DNA of 51,229 bases from Sulfurimonas sp. (GTDB lineage: Bacteria > Campylobacterota > Campylobacteria > Campylobacterales > Sulfurimonadaceae), in the NCBI GenBank assembly GCA_026988235.1, contig JALSLQ010000014.1:1-51229 (forward strand), read 5' to 3'. Below are positions 42,906 through 50,623 of the stretch, piece after piece (position 1 is the first letter of the stretch; every line of letters starts with the position of its first letter). Under the pieces are notes generated by a model. It did no database searches, had not been told where the DNA came from, and was given only the letters and a program-made list of their open reading frames with translations. Both the position numbers and the translations under genes were made by a program.

Positions 42906-43897
42906 GAGCAGGGGAATTGACACAGGCATTAGAAGCTTTGGTTGTACAAAAAGTGCCGACATTTTTGTGGGGAGCACCTGGAATTGGGAAATCCTCGATT
43001 GTCAAGCAAATTGCACAAAAAAATAATCTTGATTTTATTGATTTGCGTTTGGCTTTGATGGACCCGACAGACTTAAAAGGCATACCCTTTTATGACAAAG
43101 AATCTCACACCGCACTTTGGGCACCGCCTGCTTTTTTACCAAGAGATGGTGAGGGGATTTTGTTTTTGGATGAGCTTAATTCTGCTGCTCCTGCAGTACA
43201 GTCTTCAGCCTATCAGTTGATACTTGACAGGCGTGTGGGGGAATATGAACTGCCTGAAGGTTGGGCTATTGTGGCGGCCGGAAATCGTGAAGGTGACAGA
43301 GGTGTAACATATAGAATGCCGGCTCCTTTGGCAAATAGGTTTGTGCATTTTGAGCTTGAAGTAAGTGTGGATGACTGGCGTGACTGGGCGTTTAAAAGCG
43401 GACTTGATAGTAAAATTATTGCCTACATTAGTTATAAAAATGAACATTTGTTTACCTTCGATGCCAAAAAGGAGAGTAAAAGTTTCGCAACACCGAGAAG
43501 TTGGGAATATGTCGGAAATATTTTGCAAAGTTCACTGGATGCCTCATTGCTTTTAGAGACAATAAGCGGTACAGTAGGGCGTGATGTAGCAGTTTCATTT
43601 TTGAGTTTTTTAAAAGTAATGGATAGACTGCCTGATATAGACAAAATTCTCAGTGCAGATGAGTTTGTTTACAGTGAGGAAGTAGATGTTTTATATGCGT
43701 TGAGTTCTGGTATTGTCAGTCATTATCTACATAATCCGAGTCAAGAGCGACTTGAAAATCTGCTTGCATATACGCTTAAACTCAAAGGGGAATTTGCAGT
43801 GATGATAGCTCAAGATTTGCAAAGAGTAGGTGTAACGATGGAAGGTTCAGAGATTTTTAAAGAGTGGGTAAGAAAGTTTTCTTATCTGTTGGGCTGA
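42902..43897 (+). CDS. MoxR-family AAA+ ATPase
   Basis: The 331-aa ATPase has Walker A GAPGIGKS (24-31), Walker B ILFLDELN (86-93), sensor 1 in VAAGNREGD, and LANRFVHFEL with the arginine-finger region. MoxR ATPases work with VWA proteins as chaperones that mature or remodel other proteins. The start ATG 42902 overlaps the previous stop as ATGA; ATG 42893 is also in frame. The last codons and the stop (TTG GGC TGA) fall within the start of the repeat array, so the present C-terminus may have been set by the repeat insertion. The VWA partner follows after the array. Confidence 0.88.
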   Translation: MRAGELTQALEALVVQKVPTFLWGAPGIGKSSIVKQIAQKNNLDFIDLRLALMDPTDLKGIPFYDKESHTALWAPPAFLPRDGEGILFLDELNSAAPAVQSSAYQLILDRRVGEYELPEGWAIVAAGNREGDRGVTYRMPAPLANRFVHFELEVSVDDWRDWAFKSGLDSKIIAYISYKNEHLFTFDAKKESKSFATPRSWEYVGNILQSSLDASLLLETISGTVGRDVAVSFLSFLKVMDRLPDIDKILSADEFVYSEEVDVLYALSSGIVSHYLHNPSQERLENLLAYTLKLKGEFAVMIAQDLQRVGVTMEGSEIFKEWVRKFSYLLG

Positions 43898-44168
43898 GAG
43901 TGGCAAAAAAGCAACAACAGTCGGCACTAAAGTACCGATTCCGAGAGAATGTATGGTTTTTTCGGAACCCGTACTTCAGTGCGGGCGAGAGTGGCAGGAA
44001 AGCTGTAACAGTCGGCACTAAAGTACCGATTCCGGGGAGTTGTAATTTTTGGAACCCGTACTTCAGTGCGGGCGAGAGTGGCAGGAAAGTTGTAACAGTC
44101 GGCACTAAAGTACCGATTCCGGGGAGTTGTGATTTTCGGAACCCGTACTTCAGTGCGGGCGAGAGTGG
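43891..44168. repeat. Tandem array of REPIN units, 87-bp period, inside an operon
   Basis: A divergent first unit (43891-43980) is followed by two almost identical 87-bp units (43981-44067, 44068-44154) and a partial third. Each unit has GGAAC-CCGTACTTCAGTGCGGG, spacer GAGAGTGGCAGGAAAGYTGT, and the inverted hairpin CGGCACTAAAGTACCG-ATTCC. The two full units differ at only a few bases, implying recent duplication. The array lies between the MoxR stop, which it supplies, and the VWA ribosome site GGAG. Possible consequences are attenuation or mRNA protection. Confidence 0.9.
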
Positions 44169-44188
44169 CTGAAATATTGGAGACAAAT

Positions 44189-45301
44189 ATGCAAAAAACA
44201 GATGAAAAAATTTCTCAGGCAAAAGCAAAACTTTTACTTGAGTATCCCTATTTCGGAACCCTTGCCTCAAAGATTGATGTCATTATAAATGATGATATTG
44301 AAGCCTTTAAAAGTGACGGCAAAAAGCTTGAAATCAACAGCGATTACCTGCAAAATCTTCAACTGAGTGAAATGGAGTTTGTTTTTGCCAACGGGGCGAT
44401 GCATGCAAGTTTGGCGCATGAAATGCGTAAAAACAAACGCAGTGGCTGGCTCTGGCAGATGGCTACTGATATGGCAGTTAATGATATGCTTGTACAAAAC
44501 GGTTTGGACATGCCTTACGGTGCACAGTATAGAGAGCGTTTCAGCGGGATGTATGCCGAAGAGATTTATGCTGAGTTAAAAGATGACATTTTGCGTGATG
44601 ATGAAAATTTAGAGTATGAAGCAGATGATGTTGACGATGTGCAAAACAATGAGCAAACACGACAAGAATTAGAAGAAGAGATACTTCAAGAACAGCTTTT
44701 TGCCGAGGATGCAATAGCACTTTTGGAATCTAAAACGCAAACAGGCGAGGCTCCGACAACAATCGAGCGTTTTTTTCAACTCCATGATTTTGGCAAAGTC
44801 GACTGGCGAAATGAGTTAAGAATTGCACTTGATAAATATTTTCAAGATGATTATGCCCTCATGCCGCCTTCTAAAAAACTGCTCTACAGCGGTATATATC
44901 TGCCTTCAAATATTTCGCAGACCTTTCGTCTTATTATTGCAGTTGACAGTTCCGGTTCCATTGATGAAGTGCTTTTAAATGAATTTTTGAGTGAAGTAAA
45001 CTTTTTGATGACTTTAGTGCAAAACTATCAAATAGAGTTGCTTGTATGTGATGACAAAATTCAATCGCATAGCACCTTTTACAGTGGAGAAAGATTGGAA
45101 ATTGATGTAAAAGGCGGGGGCGCAACAGACTTTCGTCCGGTATTTCACTTTATAGAGGAAAAATTTGATGATGTTAAATTACTCTTATATTTTACGGACT
45201 TAGATGGGATTTTTCCTAAAAATGCACCGGATTATGAAGTGAAATGGGTGAGTGCAGTTGAAAAAGAAATTCCCTTTGGTATTCTACTGCAACTGCTTTA
45301 A
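44189..45301 (+). CDS. DUF2201-type protein: degenerate metallopeptidase-like domain plus VWA domain
   Basis: The 370-aa protein starts at the ATG following GGAG; an upstream frame continues into the repeat array but is not credible. The N-terminal region (YPYFGTLASKIDV, LEINSDYLQNL, FVFANGAMHASLAHEMR, WLWQMATDMAVNDML) is the peptidase-like DUF2201 domain. The usual HExxH is NGAMH here (N68, G69, H72), so zinc-protease activity is probably lost. After an acidic linker (140-190) comes a VWA domain with MIDAS D253-SSGS and ATDF in GGGATDFRP. It is the expected partner of the MoxR ATPase. It overlaps the convergent response-regulator gene by 4 bp. Confidence 0.82.
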   Translation: MQKTDEKISQAKAKLLLEYPYFGTLASKIDVIINDDIEAFKSDGKKLEINSDYLQNLQLSEMEFVFANGAMHASLAHEMRKNKRSGWLWQMATDMAVNDMLVQNGLDMPYGAQYRERFSGMYAEEIYAELKDDILRDDENLEYEADDVDDVQNNEQTRQELEEEILQEQLFAEDAIALLESKTQTGEAPTTIERFFQLHDFGKVDWRNELRIALDKYFQDDYALMPPSKKLLYSGIYLPSNISQTFRLIIAVDSSGSIDEVLLNEFLSEVNFLMTLVQNYQIELLVCDDKIQSHSTFYSGERLEIDVKGGGATDFRPVFHFIEEKFDDVKLLLYFTDLDGIFPKNAPDYEVKWVSAVEKEIPFGILLQLL

Positions 45302-46551
45302 GTCTCAAAAATAAGCTGATTTCGCCCATTGTTTTTTGCTTTATATAAGAGCATATCTGCTTCATTGAGATTTTCTTCTAAAGATTCATCTTCATGGAAC
45401 ATTAAAGCACCAATAGAAATTGTGAAGTGAATATATTCGTCATCTTTTACATGATAAGAGAATTGTTCCGTGTTTTCTCGTAATCTTTCAAAAATCTCTT
45501 GAGCACTGTGCTTGTTGACATTTTTTAAGACGACACAAAATTCTTCTCCTCCGAATCTTGCAACAACATCTTGTGGATTTGTAGCACTTCTGAGAATGTC
45601 GGCAAGTGAAGTGATGACTTTATCGCCTACATCATGTCCATAGGTATCATTTACTTGTTTAAAGTGGTCAATATCAATCATGCCGAGTGCAAATTGCTCT
45701 GAGCTTTGTTTGATTTCATCTATATAGTCATTGACCTCTTTAAAAAAGTATCTTCGGTTAAATAAACCTGTGAGAAAATCACGATTCGCATAGTTGGTTA
45801 TGAGCTGAATATTTTCCAAGGCTTCTACAGAGTTGTTCACACGACAAGAAAATTCTTCTTTAGAAAAGGGTTTTTTGATGTAATCGTTGGCACCGTGTTT
45901 TAAAAATAGTGCAGTAATTTCTTCATCTTCATTTCCAGAGAGTGCTAGAATACTTAGCTCATTTTTGGAGTAGGTTTCTCTTATTTGTTTTGTTAATTCA
46001 AGTCCATCCATTACCGGCATATTATAATCAGTGAGCACAAGAGAAATGTCCGGTTGTGATTTAAGCATTCCAATGGCTTCTTCCCCGTGAGCAACGGAAA
46101 TAACTTTAAAAAAAAGATTTTCTAAAATATTTTGCATAGTTTGTCTGAAAACACGTGAATCATCTACAACTAGTACTTTGTGGTTGCGGTTTTTTTTAAG
46201 CCTTTGTATGATATGAATGATGTAATGGATGTCGTTAACACCGCTTTTGTTGACATAATCAATAATATTTTTTTTGAGAATTTGTTTTCTAAATTCTTTG
46301 TCAATATTGCTGCTGAGTACAATGGTATGAAGTCCTTTCTTTGCAGCATAATCAACAATCTCTCCATCTGGAGCATCGGGAAGATTTATATCTAAAAGAG
46401 CAAGAAAATAGTTATAGCGTGCGATAAATAGTTTTGCTTCATGCATTGAGTAGGCAACATCCACTTCCATCTTGAGTGCTGATGATAGTTTTTTTGCAAT
46501 AATTTTTGCCAATGCTTTATTGTCTTCTACAATTAAAATTTTTTCACCCAT
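45298..46551 (-). CDS. PleD-like response regulator: two receivers plus GGDEF
   Basis: The 417-aa protein has two receiver domains. The first has acceptor D54 in LLDINLPDAP; the second has D175 in LTDYNMPVMDG with Lys in IKKPFS. A GGDEF diguanylate cyclase follows (DFLTGLFNRRYF, DIDHFKQVNDTYGHDVGD, GGEEF at 334-338). The inhibitory I-site position reads NPQD instead of RxxD, so product inhibition may be lost. Start: ATG 46551 follows GGGAAC; ATG 46563 is four codons upstream without a ribosome site. No kinase is adjacent. It is convergent with the VWA gene and divergent from the helicase. Confidence 0.9.
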   Translation of the reverse strand: MGEKILIVEDNKALAKIIAKKLSSALKMEVDVAYSMHEAKLFIARYNYFLALLDINLPDAPDGEIVDYAAKKGLHTIVLSSNIDKEFRKQILKKNIIDYVNKSGVNDIHYIIHIIQRLKKNRNHKVLVVDDSRVFRQTMQNILENLFFKVISVAHGEEAIGMLKSQPDISLVLTDYNMPVMDGLELTKQIRETYSKNELSILALSGNEDEEITALFLKHGANDYIKKPFSKEEFSCRVNNSVEALENIQLITNYANRDFLTGLFNRRYFFKEVNDYIDEIKQSSEQFALGMIDIDHFKQVNDTYGHDVGDKVITSLADILRSATNPQDVVARFGGEEFCVVLKNVNKHSAQEIFERLRENTEQFSYHVKDDEYIHFTISIGALMFHEDESLEENLNEADMLLYKAKNNGRNQLIFET

Positions 46552-46625
46552 AAATGTTCCCATAATGTATTTAACAGTTTATTAGAATTGTACACTTATT
46601 AATCTTACATTATACTAAGTATGGC

Positions 46626-46631
46626 TATTAT
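46626..46631 (+). promoter_or_regulatory. Candidate -10 box giving a leaderless helicase mRNA
   Basis: TATTAT, then CCGCTT, then ATG at 46638, without a Shine-Dalgarno sequence. TATACT at 46611-46616 is an alternative giving a short leader. Confidence 0.35.
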
Positions 46632-46637
46632 CCGCTT

Positions 46638-47906
46638 ATGAATTATATGGATTTGATACTTGAAAAATTGCAGCAAAAGAAAAATGTTTTTTTAACCGGT
46701 GGTGCGGGTGTTGGCAAAACTACACTTACAAGAGAGATTATCAAGGCGTACGAAAGTGAAGCAAAAAAAGTAGCAAAACTTGCTTCAACAGGAATGGCAG
46801 CTACTCTGATAAACGGGCAGACACTACACAGTTTTTTAGATCTTGGCATTGCTTCTAATATAGAAGAGTTACAAAAAAATGCCAAATATGAAAGTAAGAA
46901 AAAAATAAAAAAGCTTATAATAAGTATGGATTTAATCGTTATTGATGAAATTTCCATGGTAAGTGATGCTCTTTTTGAAATGATAGAATTGCGTCTCAAT
47001 CAAGCAGGGTTTAGTGGTTCTTTACTGCTTGTTGGTGATTTTTTACAGTTGCCGCCCGTTGTTCGCGGTTACGGGGAAGTAAAGTTTGCTTTTGAATCCT
47101 CTACATGGCAAAATTTTTCCTTTGAAAAAGTGGAACTGACACACATTTACAGAACAGATGACTTGCGTTTTATAAAACTTTTACATGAGGTACGCTTTGG
47201 CAATATAAATGAGGAAGTTCACAATCATTTAAATGAATTTATAAAACCTTTACCAAATGATTTAAGTCAATTTACTTTTCTCTTTGGCAAAAATATTTCG
47301 GCTACCAAGCATAATAAAATACAGCTTGATTTTATAGATGAAGCGTTACATGTAAAAGAAGCGCAGATAGTAAAGCATCTCAAATCGACGCAAGACAAAG
47401 AAGTAGAGCGTTTTATGAATGATGCGAGAATAGATAAAGAGTTGGCTCTCAAAATTGGTGCGCCGGTTTTGTTCACTCGTAATTCTTGGAACTATTTTAA
47501 TGGGCAAAGAGGTGTTGTGGTGAATGTGGATGCCAGTTATGTGTATGTGCAAAAGAGTGACGGCAAGGTTATAAAACTTGAACCAACATCGCAAAGCAAG
47601 GCTACTTGGAAAGAAAAAACACTCAAAGGTAAAAAAGAGATGGTAGAAGAAAATATTTTTACCGTCTATCAGTTTCCTATCAAGCTTGCTTTTGCCATTA
47701 CTATACATAAATCGCAAGGCATGTCCATCGAAGATTTGATTATTGATACCAATGAAATTTTTGCACCTTCACAGTTTTATGTGGCACTTTCGCGTTCTTC
47801 AAACCCTGCAAGACTTACACTCATCGCACCAAAGAAACAATGGTATGATTTAGCATATGTCAACCCTAAAGCAATGTCTTTTGTTCAAGGGCAGCAAAGT
47901 TGTTAA
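46638..47906 (+). CDS. Pif1/RecD-like SF1B DNA helicase
   Basis: The 422-aa 5'-3' helicase has motif I GGAGVGKT (21-28), Ia STGMAATLINGQTLHS, motif II VIDEISMVSD (IDEIS at 101-105), motif III GDFLQLPPV, motif IV-like YRTDD, and the C-terminal AFAITIHKSQGMSIEDL plus FYVALSRS (motifs V/VI). A SH3-like insertion lies at about 275-340 (GAPVLFTRN, NGQRGVVV). Pif1 helicases unwind G-quadruplexes, R-loops and stalled forks. The start has no ribosome site. It overlaps the EamA gene by 7 bp. TTACATGTAA at 47346 encodes LHV. Confidence 0.9.
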   Translation: MNYMDLILEKLQQKKNVFLTGGAGVGKTTLTREIIKAYESEAKKVAKLASTGMAATLINGQTLHSFLDLGIASNIEELQKNAKYESKKKIKKLIISMDLIVIDEISMVSDALFEMIELRLNQAGFSGSLLLVGDFLQLPPVVRGYGEVKFAFESSTWQNFSFEKVELTHIYRTDDLRFIKLLHEVRFGNINEEVHNHLNEFIKPLPNDLSQFTFLFGKNISATKHNKIQLDFIDEALHVKEAQIVKHLKSTQDKEVERFMNDARIDKELALKIGAPVLFTRNSWNYFNGQRGVVVNVDASYVYVQKSDGKVIKLEPTSQSKATWKEKTLKGKKEMVEENIFTVYQFPIKLAFAITIHKSQGMSIEDLIIDTNEIFAPSQFYVALSRSSNPARLTLIAPKKQWYDLAYVNPKAMSFVQGQQSC

Positions 47907-48784
47907 AAAAAGTAGACAGGGGTGTACTTTTTATGCTTGGAAGTGCTTTGATTTCTGCTCTTAACGGAGCCTTGACAAAAATACTCTCAGAAGATATTTC
48001 TGCTTTGGAAATTGTCTTTTTTCGTAACTTTATTGGTATTTTTATTATATTGTATGCCCTCAAACATACTGCAGCAAAGTTAAAAGGCGGTAAGATTTAT
48101 ATGCTTTTTACTCGTGGACTTTTCGGCTTCATGGCAATGATTTTGTTTTTTTATACGATTACGGTTATTCCACTGGGTGAGGCAATAACGCTCAACAAAA
48201 CTTCACCGTTTTTTGTAACAATCTTAGCTTATTTCCTTCTGCATGAGCATTTAAGTAGGCGGACACTTGTTGCACTACTTATAGGTTTTTTAGGTGTTAT
48301 CCTCATTGTGAAACCTTTTGGAATGACTTTTTCATATGCCCATTTTTTAGGAATTTTAGGCGGTTTTTTTGCAGCGGCGGCATATACAAGCATTAAAAAA
48401 ATAAAAGACATTTATGACTCGCGTGTGATAGTTCTCTCTTTTGTAGGTATGGGTACACTGTTACCTACCATACTGTTTTTGTCTGCACCATTTGTTGAAG
48501 TTCCTGTTTCACTTACATTTTTATTTCCTGAATTTGTCTTACCGATTACATTACATGTATGGCTGTTAATTATTTTCATGGCAATTATATCAACACTTTC
48601 ACAATGGCTACTGACTAAAGCATACAGTGCGTCAAATTTGAGTATAATAGGTGTTGTAAGTTATACAAATATTCCTTTTGCCATAGGTTTTGGCACCTTA
48701 CTTGGTGATAAATTTCCCGATGCACTGATGTTTTTTGGGATAGCTTGCATTATAATAGGTGGTATTTTAGTGAGTAAAAAATAA
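47900..48784 (+). CDS. EamA/DMT-family permease
   Basis: The 294-aa protein has ten hydrophobic helices as two EamA repeats: ALISALNGALTKILSEDISALEIVFFRNF in repeat 1, TPFFVTILAYFLLHEHLSRRT (reads SPFFV), and SQWLLTKAYSASNLSIIGVVSYTNIPFAI in repeat 2. EamA proteins export amino acids, purines or other metabolites; the substrate is unknown. TTG start overlapping the helicase stop. A REP hairpin with a T-run after the stop probably ends the transcript. A TTACATGTAT near-match is at 48551. Confidence 0.87.
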   Translation: MLKKVDRGVLFMLGSALISALNGALTKILSEDISALEIVFFRNFIGIFIILYALKHTAAKLKGGKIYMLFTRGLFGFMAMILFFYTITVIPLGEAITLNKTSPFFVTILAYFLLHEHLSRRTLVALLIGFLGVILIVKPFGMTFSYAHFLGILGGFFAAAAYTSIKKIKDIYDSRVIVLSFVGMGTLLPTILFLSAPFVEVPVSLTFLFPEFVLPITLHVWLLIIFMAIISTLSQWLLTKAYSASNLSIIGVVSYTNIPFAIGFGTLLGDKFPDALMFFGIACIIIGGILVSKK

Positions 48785-48811
48785 AAAAAGTAATGCTTAA
48801 GTAGCTTTTTC

Positions 48812-48850
48812 GGAACCCGTACTTTAGTGCGGGCTTTTTGTCTTTAAGGA
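48812..48850 (+). repeat. Single REP hairpin with tail
   Basis: GGAAC then CCCGTAC-TTTA-GTGCGGG and CTTTTTGTCTTTAAGG. The tail GTCTTTAAGGAAAG also supplies the Shine-Dalgarno sequence of the small lipoprotein gene. Confidence 0.8.
48816..48839 (+). terminator. Rho-independent terminator formed by the REP hairpin
   Basis: The 7-bp GC-rich stem CCCGTAC/GTGCGGG with loop TTTA is followed by CTTTTTG, 32 bp after the EamA stop. It meets the usual intrinsic terminator pattern although it belongs to the repeat family. Confidence 0.65.
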
Positions 48851-48859
48851 AAGAAGTTA

Positions 48860-49000
48860 ATGTTATATAAAAATTTAGTATTTGTAGGTTTGGTAGTTAT
48901 CGGAATTTTTAGTGGATGTTCATCACATCAAAATGATGGCTATTATGACAGAGCAAATAAAGCGAGTGAAAAAGCGTTAGATAAGTTAGACAGAGAGTAA
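48860..49000 (+). CDS. Very small lipoprotein (46 aa)
   Basis: The ATG after AAGGAAAGAAG opens a lipoprotein signal: MLYKNLVFVGLVVIGIFSGC with acceptor C20 and lipobox IFSGC. The mature part is only 27 residues, charged and helix-prone (NKASEKALDKLDRE). It looks like a minimal entericidin- or Lpp-like outer-membrane peptide, but no family is recognised. The stop codon lies in the loop of a CAGAGA-GTAA-TCTCTG stem (48991-49006). It is convergent with the peroxiredoxin gene. Confidence 0.65.
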   Translation: MLYKNLVFVGLVVIGIFSGCSSHQNDGYYDRANKASEKALDKLDRE

Positions 49001-49020
49001 TCTCTGCCTAAAAAGAGTTC

Positions 49021-49617
49021 TTATAACTCTGATTCGTGTTTTGCTAAGTATTTTGCAACACCTTTGGCGTCTGCTTTCATACCTTCATCACCTTTTTGCC
49101 AACCTGCAGGACAAACTTCCCCAAATTCGTCAGTAAACTGTTGTGCGTCAATCATTCTTAACATTTCATCAACATTACGCCCAAGTGGTAAGTCGTTCAC
49201 TACTGCATGACGAACAACACCTTTGTCATCAATCAAAAATGAACCGCGAAGTGCTACTGCATTGTTTAAAAGTACATCAAAATCACGAGCAATGTCTTTT
49301 GTTAAATCTGCAACTAATGGAAAGTTAATACGCCCAATTCCACCCTCTTCAACAGGAGTTTCTCTCCATGCAAAGTGAGAAAATTGGCTGTCAACTGAAA
49401 CACCGACAACATTTACGCCACGCTTTTGAAACTCTTCGTATCTGTGAGAAAACGCGATGATTTCCGATGGGCAAACAAAAGTAAAGTCTAGTGGGTAAAA
49501 GAATACAACTGTACCTTTTTCACCGAAATTTTCACTTAATTTGAAGTCTTCAACGATTGAGCCATCAGCTAAAACTGCTGTAGCTGTAAAATCTGGAGCT
49601 GGATTTGTTACTAACAT
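49021..49617 (-). CDS. Typical 2-Cys peroxiredoxin (AhpC/Prx1 type)
   Basis: The 198-aa enzyme reduces peroxides. Peroxidatic C49 is in DFTFVCPSEIIAF and the resolving Cys is in GEVCPAGWQKG near 169, with conserved Arg in FAWRETP. Length and the extended C-terminus fit the Prx1/AhpC group, which in Campylobacterota is usually reduced by thioredoxin rather than AhpF. The ribosome site AAGGAC precedes the ATG. It stands alone as a single-gene unit. It is the second peroxiredoxin in the window, along with bcp. Confidence 0.95.
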   Translation of the reverse strand: MLVTNPAPDFTATAVLADGSIVEDFKLSENFGEKGTVVFFYPLDFTFVCPSEIIAFSHRYEEFQKRGVNVVGVSVDSQFSHFAWRETPVEEGGIGRINFPLVADLTKDIARDFDVLLNNAVALRGSFLIDDKGVVRHAVVNDLPLGRNVDEMLRMIDAQQFTDEFGEVCPAGWQKGDEGMKADAKGVAKYLAKHESEL

Positions 49618-49735
49618 ATATATGTCCTTGTGTTTAATTTTTATAAAGTGATTTTAGCTAACTTTTACTAATAAAAATCTATAAAATCTATACGTTATTT
49701 TGATTTAAACAAAATTTTATTATTCAAAGCTTTTT

Positions 49736-50212
49736 TCAGTGTACTTTCCATGCCGGTGGAAAATCTTTTTTTGCCGTTTTTTTCTCTACAAGCTTTATAA
49801 AGTCTATAATATTTTTTTTGATAGCATCTTTAATTGCTATTGTCTTTTGTAATTTCTCGGCTTCTGTACCTTCAAATGAACTTGGGTCTTCAAAACTCCA
49901 ATGAATTCTGGTGCTCATTCCCGGAAATATTGGACATTTCTGGGCATTTGCTTCATCACATACGGTAATAATGTAGTTAAAAAGTTTACCCTCTTTGAGA
50001 TATTCAAACAAAGAGTGTGAACTGTTTTTTGAAATATCAATGCCTTCTTCTTTTAAGGCTTCTATAGCCAAAGGATTTATTTTTTTTGGCTCAAACCCAC
50101 CGCTTAAAATATTAAACTTGTCATTGGTATATTTCTTTAACAATGCTTCGGCTATTTGACTTCTTGCACTGTTATGAATACAAATAAAAAGTACCTTTAT
50201 TTTTGTACGCAT
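49736..50212 (-). CDS. Arsenate reductase-like protein (LMW-PTP fold), divergent copy
   Basis: This 158-aa ArsC/LMW-phosphatase-fold protein has the catalytic P-loop CIHNSARS (C11, R17), a cysteine pair C85/C93 in VCDEANAQKCPIF, and HWSFEDPS. It differs from its neighbour in having A instead of C after NS, one extra residue between the second and third Cys, and a C-terminal extension ending FPPAWKVH. It begins on the base next to the upstream arsC stop, so it is co-transcribed with arsR-arsC. It may be an arsenate reductase using a different partner or a paralogue with a shifted role. Confidence 0.85.
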   Translation of the reverse strand: MRTKIKVLFICIHNSARSQIAEALLKKYTNDKFNILSGGFEPKKINPLAIEALKEEGIDISKNSSHSLFEYLKEGKLFNYIITVCDEANAQKCPIFPGMSTRIHWSFEDPSSFEGTEAEKLQKTIAIKDAIKKNIIDFIKLVEKKTAKKDFPPAWKVH

Positions 50213-50623
50213 TTAACATAATTCCTTTTTAATAATCGGCAAAAGCTCTTTTTCCAACAAATCAAGCGTTTTTGCATACTCTGCTTCTTCTTTGCCGCTT
50301 GGGTCTTCAAACCCTACATGTAAAGTCTTTACCGCTTTTGGAAACATTGGACAGGTCTCTTTTGCTGCGTCACATACGGTGATGACTAAATCAAAAGGCG
50401 TATTTAACACTGTTTCTATAACTTTAGAATGATATTCATTGCGCCAGTAGCCATATTTTTCTAGCAACGCCTGTGCGTGAGGATTGACTTTTCCGCTTGC
50501 TTTTACTCCTGAACTTTGTGCATGCACACACTCACCGAGTTTTGCGTTGATGAGGGCTTCTGCCATAATAGAACGGCAACTGTTTCCTGTACATAGTATT
50601 AAAACTTCTTTTTTCTTACTCAT
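50213..50623 (-). CDS. arsC: Thioredoxin-coupled arsenate reductase ArsC
   Basis: ArsC reduces arsenate to arsenite. The 136-aa protein has CTGNSCRS at 11-18 (nucleophile C11, plus C16) and the redox pair C84 and C91 in VCDAAKETCPMF. The six-residue gap matches Cys82/Cys89 of the plasmid pI258-type enzyme, so the thioredoxin-dependent mechanism is expected. HVGFEDPSG is also typical. It overlaps arsR by 4 bp. No arsenite efflux gene is seen up to the window end. Confidence 0.92.
   Translation of the reverse strand: MSKKKEVLILCTGNSCRSIMAEALINAKLGECVHAQSSGVKASGKVNPHAQALLEKYGYWRNEYHSKVIETVLNTPFDLVITVCDAAKETCPMFPKAVKTLHVGFEDPSGKEEAEYAKTLDLLEKELLPIIKKELC

Noticed and set aside
43891..44168. CRISPR array
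   Set aside because: The repeating unit is 87 bp and the whole unit recurs almost unchanged, so there are no unique spacers. No cas genes are nearby and the same hairpins occur singly elsewhere.
44129..44188. Upstream extension of the VWA protein into the repeat array
   Set aside because: The extra 20 residues are translated repeat; ATG 44189 has GGAG at proper spacing.
43857..44270. Open frames through the repeat array on both strands (about 100-137 aa)
   Set aside because: Their translations are periodic copies of the repeat and overlap the real MoxR and VWA genes; there is no ribosome site.
48991..49006. CAGAGA-GTAA-TCTCTG as a terminator between the small lipoprotein and peroxiredoxin genes
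   Set aside because: The stem is only 6 bp with no T-run on either strand; it may be chance or a weak stabiliser.
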